From assembly GCA_020854055.1 (NCBI GenBank), contig JADZGD010000137.1:1-64000 (forward strand): 64,000 bases of DNA. Reading direction: 5' to 3'. Both the position numbers and the translations under genes were made by a program. Of the stretch, positions 17,178 through 24,358 are shown one piece after another (within the stretch, counting starts at the first letter, position 1; each line of letters opens with the position of its first letter). Source of the DNA: Bryobacterales bacterium (GTDB lineage Bacteria > Acidobacteriota > Terriglobia > Bryobacterales > Bryobacteraceae). Under the pieces are notes generated by a model. It saw nothing but the letters and a program-made list of their open reading frames with translations. It ran no database searches and was not told the DNA's origin.

Positions 17178-18443
17178 ATGAAGCTGCTGATCACAGGTGT
17201 GAATCACCGGACCGCTCCCGTGGATGTGCGCGAGCGATTGGCATTCCACGCCAATGCGCTGCCCGGGGCCCTGGAAGCCCTGCGGAGCCGCCCCGGCATG
17301 ATGGAGGGTCTCATCCTTTCCACCTGCAACCGGGTGGAGATCGCGGCCACCATCGAGGACGGCTCATTCGCCCGCAACTGCCTGGAACAATTCCTCAGCG
17401 AGGTGCACAACATCGATAGCGGGGTTATCCGCGCCCATCTGTACCACTACGAAGATCGTGATGCGATCCGCCACCTGTTCCGCGTCGCCTCCAGCCTCGA
17501 TTCGATGGTGGTGGGTGAGCCGCAGATCCTCGGGCAATTGAAGCAGGCCTATGCCGCTGCCAAGGAGCGCGGCGCTGTCAGCGGCTTTCTTGACATCGCT
17601 TTAACGCGCGCGTTCAACGTCGCCAAGCGCGTTCGCAGCGAAACCGAAATCGGCCAGAGCGCCGTCTCGGTGAGTTACGCGGCAGTGGAGCTAGCCCGGG
17701 AAATTTTCGGTTCGCTCAAGGACCGGCGGGTAATCATCGTCGGCGCCGGAAAGATGTCGGAGTTAGCCGCGCGCCACCTGCGGCGTTCCGGCGCAACCCG
17801 GATCGCCGTTACGAACCGCACCCATGAACGGGCGGTGGAACTGTCGCAATTGTTCCACGGCTCCATCGTGCCCTACGATCAGTTCACTGCCACCCTTCCG
17901 GAGATGGATATTGTCATCGCCTCGAGCGGCGCCCCGCACTACATTCTCACCAAGAGCGACATGAAGCGGGTGATCGAAGCCCGCAGGAACCGCCCGATGT
18001 TCCTGATCGATATCGCCGTTCCACGCAACATCGACCCGGCAGTCAACGACCTGGAAAACATCTTCCTCTACGATATCGACGACCTCCAGCGCGTGGTGGA
18101 AGCAAACCTCAAGGGACGCTCGAAAGTGGCCGTTCAGGCCGAAGAGATCATCGCCGAAGAAGTGGATCGCCTGCTGTTCCGGCTGCGCCAGCGCGAGATG
18201 ACTCCGGTTATCATCAGCGTTCAGGAGCAACTGGAGCGCATCCGGACGAGCGAGATCGAAAAAGCGCGCGGGCGGCTCGGCGCCCTGACCGCGCAGCAGG
18301 AAGAGGCGATCGACGCAATGACCCGGGCTATCATGAACAAGATTGCGCACGGACCGATCGCCGAACTCCGGCGCCACGCCGCCGGGGAGAGATCCATGCT
18401 GGTGGTGGAAACCATCCGCAAGATTTTCCGGCTGGACGACTAG
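17178..18443 (+). CDS. hemA: Glutamyl-tRNA reductase
   Basis: Reduces glutamyl-tRNA(Glu) with NADPH to glutamate-1-semialdehyde, the first step of C5-pathway tetrapyrrole synthesis. The 421 residues are normal length. Active-site Cys50 is in LSTCNRVE, the N-terminal GVNHRTAPVDVRERLAF signature is intact, and the NADPH domain has GAGKMSELAARHL near residue 190. A C-terminal dimerisation helix ends in IRKIFRLDD. The gene lies 10 bp after the HemX-like gene and 4 bp before hemC. No GSA aminotransferase (hemL) is in this cluster. Confidence 0.97.
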   Translation: MKLLITGVNHRTAPVDVRERLAFHANALPGALEALRSRPGMMEGLILSTCNRVEIAATIEDGSFARNCLEQFLSEVHNIDSGVIRAHLYHYEDRDAIRHLFRVASSLDSMVVGEPQILGQLKQAYAAAKERGAVSGFLDIALTRAFNVAKRVRSETEIGQSAVSVSYAAVELAREIFGSLKDRRVIIVGAGKMSELAARHLRRSGATRIAVTNRTHERAVELSQLFHGSIVPYDQFTATLPEMDIVIASSGAPHYILTKSDMKRVIEARRNRPMFLIDIAVPRNIDPAVNDLENIFLYDIDDLQRVVEANLKGRSKVAVQAEEIIAEEVDRLLFRLRQREMTPVIISVQEQLERIRTSEIEKARGRLGALTAQQEEAIDAMTRAIMNKIAHGPIAELRRHAAGERSMLVVETIRKIFRLDD

Positions 18444-18447
18444 ATAA

Positions 18448-19359
18448 ATGTTGACCATTGGATCCCGCGGCTCTCAACTGGCCCTTTGGCAGGCGCGCTG
18501 GGTGCAGACGCAGATTGAAGCACTGGGCGAGGCAACCCGCCTCGTGCTGATCAAAACCACCGGCGACCGGATCACCGGCGTGCCGCTGGCAAAGGTCGGC
18601 GCCAAAGGGCTGTTCACCAAAGAGATTGAAGAAGCCCTGCTCGATCGCCGGATCGACGTGGCGGTCCATAGTTTGAAGGATATGCCCACGGAACTGCCCG
18701 CCGGATTGGCGCTGGCCGCGGTTCCCGAACGGGAGGATCCCCGGGACGCGATGGTCGGAGCGCGGCTGGCGGAACTGCCCGATGACGCGCGCATCGGCAC
18801 CAGTTCGCTTCGCCGGACGGCCCAGTTGCTGGCCATCCGCCCCGGCCTCAGAATCGAGTCCATCCGAGGCAACATCGACACCCGGCTCAAGAAAGTGGAG
18901 CAGGGCTTTGACGCCGTGGTGCTGGCCGCCGCCGGACTGCGGCGATTGGGCTGGGATGACCGGATCACCGAAACCCTGCCGCCAGAGCTGATGTGCCCCG
19001 CCGCGGGGCAGGGCGCGTTGGCAATTGAAACCCGCGATGACGGCGGCGCGGGCCAGGCGGTCTGCCGCCGCCTGGATCACCCGGCGACACGGGTGTGCGT
19101 TACTGCTGAAAGGGCGCTCCTTGCCTCGCTCGGCGGTGGTTGCCAGGTTCCCATCGGGGCACTAGGCCTGGTCGAGGGCGATCGGCTGAAACTGACCGCC
19201 GTGGTGGTCTCTCCGGACGGGCGCAATCTGATCCGCCGCCAAGCCGGCGGCCGCGCTGCCGATGCGGAATCCATAGGCGCCGGACTGGGCCACCAACTGC
19301 TTGCCGCGGGCGGGAGAGAGATCCTGACCGCGGCTTACGGCGAGCGTGGGAACCGGTAG
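18448..19359 (+). CDS. hemC: Porphobilinogen deaminase (hydroxymethylbilane synthase)
   Basis: Polymerises four porphobilinogen molecules to hydroxymethylbilane. Catalytic Asp78 is in HSLKDMPTELP, and Cys232 in LGGGCQVPIGA anchors the dipyrromethane cofactor. The 303 residues match the family. An IGTSSLRRTAQ segment and RGNIDTRL lie in the central domain as expected. It follows hemA after 4 bp and is followed 4 bp later by the fused cobA-hemD gene, so expression is probably coupled. Confidence 0.97.
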   Translation: MLTIGSRGSQLALWQARWVQTQIEALGEATRLVLIKTTGDRITGVPLAKVGAKGLFTKEIEEALLDRRIDVAVHSLKDMPTELPAGLALAAVPEREDPRDAMVGARLAELPDDARIGTSSLRRTAQLLAIRPGLRIESIRGNIDTRLKKVEQGFDAVVLAAAGLRRLGWDDRITETLPPELMCPAAGQGALAIETRDDGGAGQAVCRRLDHPATRVCVTAERALLASLGGGCQVPIGALGLVEGDRLKLTAVVVSPDGRNLIRRQAGGRAADAESIGAGLGHQLLAAGGREILTAAYGERGNR

Positions 19360-19363
19360 GCTC

Positions 19364-20857
19364 ATGCCGAACGGCAAGGTGTTCCTGATCGGCGCCGGAC
19401 CCGGCGACCCTGAGCTACTCACACTGAAAGGCAAGCGCCTGCTCCAGGCGGCCGATTCGGTCCTTTACGATCACCTGGCACCGGAAACGCTACTCGAATT
19501 TGTCCGCCCCGGAGTAGAGCGCGTCTACGTCGGCAAGAAGCGCTCTTCGCACGCCTTTACCCAGCAGGAGATCTCGGCGATGTTGGTGGCGCGTGCTCGG
19601 GCGGGCCGCTCGGTGGTCCGGTTGAAGGGCGGCGATCCGTTCATTTTCGGCCGTGGCGGTGAGGAGATCGAAGCATTAGCCGCCGCCGGCATCGAATATG
19701 AAGTAGTGCCCGGAGTGACCACGCCGCTCGGCGTGGCCGCCTACTGCGGTGTTCCGTTGACGCACCGTGATCACACCTCGGTGGTTTCCTTTGTCACCGG
19801 ACACAACGCAGATCTCATCGACTGGGATCGCGTGGGCCACGCCGAAACACTGGTCGTCTTCATGGGGCTGACGGCCCTGCCGCGCATCGCCCGGGAAATC
19901 CGCGCGCGCGGCCGGGCGCCCGAAACACCCGCCATGGCGGTGCGATGGGCGACGCGCCCCGACCAGGAGACCGTAGTAGGAACGCTCGAAACCCTGCCCG
20001 CGCTAGTGGAACGGCATGGTTTGAAACCACCGGCAACTATCGTCATCGGCGAAGTAGTCCGGCTGCGGGAGCAGTTGAACTGGTTTGAAAAACTTCCGCT
20101 TTTCGGCCGGCGCGTGGTGGTGACGCGCGCCCGGAGCCAGGCGGCCGGCTTCAGCGGGAAATTGCGGGAACTGGGCGCCGCCGTGATCGGGTTTCCCGTA
20201 ATTGAGATCCGGCCCGCAGCCGATTTCGGACCGCTCGACCGGGCCATCGCCGGGCTGGATCAATACGATTGGTTGATCTTCACCAGTGTCAATGGCGTGG
20301 AGCAGTTCATCGCCCGGCTTGACGCCTCCGGACGCGATTTGCGCAACCTGCGCGCCCGGCTCTGCGCCATCGGACCGGCCACCGCCGGCGCCCTTGCCGC
20401 CCTCCATCTGAAGGTGGATCGCATGCCCGCCGAGTACGTTGCCGAAAGCCTGGTGGAGGCATTCGCCGGCGACAACCTGAAAGACAGCCGGATCCTGTTG
20501 CCTCGCGCCGCCATGGCGCGGGACACGGCGCCCGGCGCGCTGAGGGCGCGAGGCGCGATTGTCGATGTCGTGGAAGCCTATCGCACCGCGATGCCGGAAT
20601 CGGCCCCGGCGAGGGCGGTCGAAATTTTTGGTGCACACAACCCACCCGACTGGATCACCTTCACCAGTTCCTCCACCGTCACCAACTTCGTTCGGGCAGC
20701 CGGACTGCGTGCGCTTGATCGGGTGAAGATCGCCTCCATCGGACCCGTAACGTCGGCCACCTGCCGCCGGCTCGGCCTGAACGTGGCCGTCGAGGCGTCG
20801 CCGTTTACCACCGATGGATTGATTGAGGCGATTCTCCGTGAGTCGCCGCGCGGCTGA
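19364..20857 (+). CDS. cobA-hemD: Fused uroporphyrinogen-III C-methyltransferase / uroporphyrinogen-III synthase
   Basis: A bifunctional protein of 497 residues. The N-terminal half (about 1-240) is SUMT, with GAGPGDPELLTLKG at residues 8-21 and VRLKGGDPFIFGRGGEE near 86; it makes precorrin-2 for siroheme and cobalamin. The C-terminal half (about 250-497) is HemD, with the weakly conserved two-lobe pattern including a TSVNGVEQF segment and ITFTSSSTVTNF; it cyclises hydroxymethylbilane. No precorrin-2 dehydrogenase domain is present. A GTG at 19346 is in frame but overlaps hemC; ATG 19364 gives the family start MPNGKVFLIGAGPG. Last gene of the heme operon. Confidence 0.93.
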   Translation: MPNGKVFLIGAGPGDPELLTLKGKRLLQAADSVLYDHLAPETLLEFVRPGVERVYVGKKRSSHAFTQQEISAMLVARARAGRSVVRLKGGDPFIFGRGGEEIEALAAAGIEYEVVPGVTTPLGVAAYCGVPLTHRDHTSVVSFVTGHNADLIDWDRVGHAETLVVFMGLTALPRIAREIRARGRAPETPAMAVRWATRPDQETVVGTLETLPALVERHGLKPPATIVIGEVVRLREQLNWFEKLPLFGRRVVVTRARSQAAGFSGKLRELGAAVIGFPVIEIRPAADFGPLDRAIAGLDQYDWLIFTSVNGVEQFIARLDASGRDLRNLRARLCAIGPATAGALAALHLKVDRMPAEYVAESLVEAFAGDNLKDSRILLPRAAMARDTAPGALRARGAIVDVVEAYRTAMPESAPARAVEIFGAHNPPDWITFTSSSTVTNFVRAAGLRALDRVKIASIGPVTSATCRRLGLNVAVEASPFTTDGLIEAILRESPRG

Positions 20858-20872
20858 GCGGGCCGGTCCGTT

Positions 20873-22099
20873 TCAGACCCGATCGGGCACGATAAACGGC
20901 GGCCGGTAGTGCCGGCTCAGCATGGCGGTGGCTTCTGCATCGCCTGGGCAACTGAGTGCCGCCGCATCAAATGACACGGAGCGCCCCAGGCGGTAGGAAA
21001 TGTTCGCCAGGTGCATCAACACCGAGGAGATCGCGCCTTCCGCTATCTCCGAATGCTGGTCCTCGCGCCGCCGCGATCGCACGGCGTCCAGGAAATTACG
21101 CCAGTGGTTGCCGCCCTCGTCTCCCGAAGGTCCGGGGTCTTGCTCGCGCCCGAGAAACGTGGAGTACTTGTGGTAGCCGCTTACCACCATGTAGCCCTTT
21201 GTACCGTAGAACAAGTTGCCGATCGTGTTGCGGCTGAACAATTCCTTGATGCCGGCCTCGTTGTGCGTATACCAGTGACGGACCTCAAACTCGAGCACCT
21301 TCTTGCGGCCGTTGTCATCGAACTCAAACGCGACCGCCTGGGTGTTGGGCGTTTCCTGATCATCGTCGAACATGAAGTGGCCGCCCATCGAGCTTACCTT
21401 GACCGGATAGCCAACGCCCAGCCCCCATCGCGCCACATCCAACTGATGGATACCCTGATTCCCAATGTCACCGTTGCCGTAGTCCCAATGCCAGTGCCAG
21501 TTGTAATGAAAGCGGTTGCGGGTGAACGGCCGCTGCGGCGCCGGACCCAGCCAGAGGTCGTAATCGACTCCGGCGGGCACTGGTTCCTCCGGGCGGTGCC
21601 CGATGCCGGCCCGGTGCTTAAAACAAAGTCCGCGCGCCAGGTAAACATCGCCGATCAGGGAACCATCCCTCAGTTGCTCAACCGCTTTGCGGAGAGCCTT
21701 GGACGAACGGCATTGGGTGCCGTGCTGCACGATCCGGTTATAGCGGCGTGCCGCCTCCACAATCTGCCGGCCCTCGAACGCATTGTGCGAGCACGGCTTC
21801 TCGACGAACACATCTTTGCCGGCCTGGCACGCCCAGATGGCAATCAGGGTGTGCCAATGATTCGGGGTCGCGATGGTGACCGCGTCAATCGACTGGTCTT
21901 CAAGTAACTTCCGGACATCCTGATACTTATGGGGGCTCCGCCCGCCGCGATGGGCAACCCTCCGGGCGCCGGCATCGAGCACGCGCTCATCGACATCGCA
22001 GACGGCGGCGATTTCGACGCCGGGTAGTTTCGAGAAGCCATCAATATGATCCCGCCCGCGTCCTCGCAAGCCGATACAGGCAAGCCGGATCGCATCCAT
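20873..22099 (-). CDS. Gfo/Idh/MocA family oxidoreductase (cytosolic form)
   Basis: NAD(P)-dependent dehydrogenase of sugars or inositols, 408 residues. The N-terminal Rossmann motif is IGLRGRGRDH; the family EKP motif with catalytic Lys is in DVFVEKPCSHN near residue 98. The GxGxxG differs slightly from the two relatives in this window (27026, 46268), and this copy has no Tat signal. The C-terminal half has the Planctomycetes/Acidobacteria-type DYDLWLGPAP segment and the NWHWHWDYGNGDIGNQG run. It starts at ATG 22099, because the frame upstream opens with a less likely GTG. Substrate unknown. It converges with cobA-hemD across 15 bp. Confidence 0.85.
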   Translation of the reverse strand: MDAIRLACIGLRGRGRDHIDGFSKLPGVEIAAVCDVDERVLDAGARRVAHRGGRSPHKYQDVRKLLEDQSIDAVTIATPNHWHTLIAIWACQAGKDVFVEKPCSHNAFEGRQIVEAARRYNRIVQHGTQCRSSKALRKAVEQLRDGSLIGDVYLARGLCFKHRAGIGHRPEEPVPAGVDYDLWLGPAPQRPFTRNRFHYNWHWHWDYGNGDIGNQGIHQLDVARWGLGVGYPVKVSSMGGHFMFDDDQETPNTQAVAFEFDDNGRKKVLEFEVRHWYTHNEAGIKELFSRNTIGNLFYGTKGYMVVSGYHKYSTFLGREQDPGPSGDEGGNHWRNFLDAVRSRRREDQHSEIAEGAISSVLMHLANISYRLGRSVSFDAAALSCPGDAEATAMLSRHYRPPFIVPDRV

Positions 22100-22301
22100 C
22101 GAACCCCGTTTCACAGCCCGTGTTTCTCCCTGGTCTCTTACTATACGTCACCGCTTCGTAACCGGGCCACGATGCGGCTGGTGGAACGCCGCGGTTGCGT
22201 TACTGAAATTTTTCACCCCCCTGTTCCCGCTGATGTAAACTGGAGAAACGTGTGCCCTGCATCCACGGGGTAGTCCGGTCCGCTACAAAGGGAGGATTCC
22301 G

Positions 22302-22772
22302 TTGAGTCAGGAATACCTAGGGCAGATGATCGAGATTCTCCTGGTCGAAGACAACCCTGGTGATGTTCGATTAACCCAGGAAGCGCTGAAAGAGGCGAAA
22401 GTCAGCAACCGCATGAACGTGGTGGTGGACGGCGAGGAAGCGCTCCAGTATGTACGGCGCCAGGGCCGGTTTCACGATGCCGTCCGGCCCGACCTGATTT
22501 TGCTCGATCTCAATCTCCCCAAGAAAGACGGCCGGGAGGTGTTGACCGAGATCAAGTCGGATCCCCAGTTGCGTTCCATCCCGATCGTGGTGCTAACCAC
22601 CTCCAACGCCGAGTTGGATATCATGCGAGCCTACGACCTGCATGCCAACTGTTACATCACCAAACCGGTGGATCTCGATCAGTTCCTGCACGTGGTCCGG
22701 GAAATCGAATCCTTCTGGCTGACCCTGGTCATGTTGCCGACGCGCGCTATCTCCTCGAGCAGCCAGTTCTAG
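22302..22772 (+). CDS. Single-domain response regulator
   Basis: A 156-residue receiver-only protein. Acidic pocket in LLVEDNPGD, phosphoacceptor Asp69 in LLDLNLPKKDG, conserved Thr in VVLTTSN and Lys in TKPVDLDQF: all key residues are present. The longer alpha1 region (NPGDVRLTQEALKEAKVSNR) is of the Rcp1-like type often fed by bacteriophytochromes or hybrid kinases. There is no output domain, so it probably passes phosphate or binds a target. The start is TTG, supported by GGGAGG six bases upstream. It lies next to a sheath-like protein and 1.6 kb from a hybrid kinase that could be its donor (inferred). Confidence 0.9.
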   Translation: MSQEYLGQMIEILLVEDNPGDVRLTQEALKEAKVSNRMNVVVDGEEALQYVRRQGRFHDAVRPDLILLDLNLPKKDGREVLTEIKSDPQLRSIPIVVLTTSNAELDIMRAYDLHANCYITKPVDLDQFLHVVREIESFWLTLVMLPTRAISSSSQF

Positions 22773-22794
22773 TTCCTGATTTCAGAGCGTATCC

Positions 22795-24168
22795 CTACCA
22801 GCGTCCCGCCAGCGGTGCAGGCGGATCGGCGATGGACTGAAACCGCGCCATCTTCACGCGATCGCTATCCTTGATGGACGCCAGGACCATCGGCCCTCGC
22901 TCCAGGATCGCCTCGGCCGCCTCCATCGACATCCACGTCTCGGCACAAGGAACCGCAAAGGCTGCCGGTCCGCTGCCATGCACATAGAGCGGCAAACGAT
23001 CGAGATCCTGATGCCGGTCCGGCCGCATCCGCCACCCGGCTGCTGAAAATGCCTCGCCAAGCAACGCCACGGCGGCCAGGGCGCCGCTTCCCCACAATAA
23101 GCGGCTGGCATCGAATTCAGCCCCCATTTCCTCAAATGCAAATAGGGAACAGGAACTGGTGCGCGCCCCATAGGGCTGCCGCATCAGGATGCGCGGTAGT
23201 ACCAGACCGATCGAGGAGGCAGCAGACGAACGGCGGAACCGGCTCCACGTCTCGCTCGAGGCTGCCCACCGGCTGGGCTCAGGTAACTGGCTGAAAGAAT
23301 CGCAGCCAATCAGTTGCGGAGAGGCATCGGCCAGTAGAATCGCGTGCCGCCGGGCTGCCGCCCGACCCAACGAACCGAGCAATTGCAGATCCGCCTCGGA
23401 CGGACCAAATCGTGCGGCAACGGCAATTACCGCCCAGTCGCCACCTTCAATCCACTTCTCGAGTTGCCGCTGATTCTCCCCACCGGTGTCCAGCAGATAG
23501 AGCCGCAGCTGCGAATCCGTATCCAACCGCCGCACCAGGAAATGCACCATCGTCCAGAGGGCTTCCAAGTTTTGGAATGCGGGGTAGTGCAACAGGGCTC
23601 GCATCTGGGCGGAGATCACCGAATCCACCAGTTCGCGCCGGCTCGCACTCTGCCGCCCGGCTGCCGGCTCCCGGTATGGCTCAACCTGCTCATCCAGCCA
23701 TGCCCGCAACGGGTCGCGGGCGCGGCGGGATTCCGCCTTGCTCTCGGTGGCGCTGATTGCGTCATCGAGCAAGCTATCGAACTCGAACGGAATCGGTGAA
23801 GTGGCGGGTGCGGGCGGTGCAACGGCAGACCGCGGCGCGGTGTCCGGCAGTTCCCGGGCCTCTCGCAATCGGTCAAACAGAGACAACGTTTCGAAGCAGC
23901 GATCGGGATGAAAATCATCGAACTCGCCAAACCGGAGCCGGCCGGCCACCGGCATCTCCAGTTCGACCTTCATCGAGCGGAATACGTCCTCGAAGTTGTC
24001 GCGGTCCACCGGTGCCGGTTTTATAGCGGTAGCCGTTGCACGGTCAACGGAAGCGCCGAAATCGCCGGCAATGAGGATGCGGAAGGGGTCATCCGGATTG
24101 ACTCCGGTTCCCGGTTCACGTCCCAGGGAAACATCCAGTTTCACATGTTCGAAATCGCTTCGGCTCAT
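22795..24168 (-). CDS. Orphan fused TssB-TssC-like contractile sheath protein
   Basis: A 457-residue protein combining both halves of a type VI secretion sheath. The N-terminal part (about 25-105: FRILIAGDFGA, PVDRDNFEDVF, FDDFHPDRCFE) resembles TssB/VipA. After a Pro/Ala-rich linker, the rest resembles TssC/VipB: FQNLEALWTMVHFLV, RFGPSEADLQLL, a LPRILMRQPYGA segment, LLWGSGALAAVALLGEAF and the C-terminal DSDRVKMARFQSIA. No other secretion gene is in the window. The frame extends to 24513, but ATG 24168, with AGAGG ten bases upstream, gives the family N-terminus. Function may be in a remote T6SS locus or a divergent contractile device. Confidence 0.78.
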   Translation of the reverse strand: MSRSDFEHVKLDVSLGREPGTGVNPDDPFRILIAGDFGASVDRATATAIKPAPVDRDNFEDVFRSMKVELEMPVAGRLRFGEFDDFHPDRCFETLSLFDRLREARELPDTAPRSAVAPPAPATSPIPFEFDSLLDDAISATESKAESRRARDPLRAWLDEQVEPYREPAAGRQSASRRELVDSVISAQMRALLHYPAFQNLEALWTMVHFLVRRLDTDSQLRLYLLDTGGENQRQLEKWIEGGDWAVIAVAARFGPSEADLQLLGSLGRAAARRHAILLADASPQLIGCDSFSQLPEPSRWAASSETWSRFRRSSAASSIGLVLPRILMRQPYGARTSSCSLFAFEEMGAEFDASRLLWGSGALAAVALLGEAFSAAGWRMRPDRHQDLDRLPLYVHGSGPAAFAVPCAETWMSMEAAEAILERGPMVLASIKDSDRVKMARFQSIADPPAPLAGRW

Positions 24169-24358
24169 GGGATCGGTGCCTCTGTGCAGCATACAACTAA
24201 AGTTGAACCGGATGCTCCCCGCAATCGTCGCCGGGTGTGAGCTCTGCAACTTTTGCGCGTGCACCAACCACTGGCAACAGCGCCCCTCACCGCCTGGCGG
24301 CCTTTCTAAAGTCCGCACCCGGCACAACCGATGTACTATCACGGAGCCGCTTGCGCCG
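24169..24358. other. Divergent intergenic region, sheath protein / hybrid kinase
   Basis: 190 bp between divergent starts. A TTGCGG...TTTAGT pair on the minus strand is a weak promoter candidate for the sheath gene. No palindrome or terminator was recognised. Confidence 0.3.

Noticed and set aside
23996..24358. Upstream extension of the hybrid kinase frame
   Set aside because: It would overlap the divergent sheath gene, shows no domain, and the membrane helix and PAS order start at 24359.
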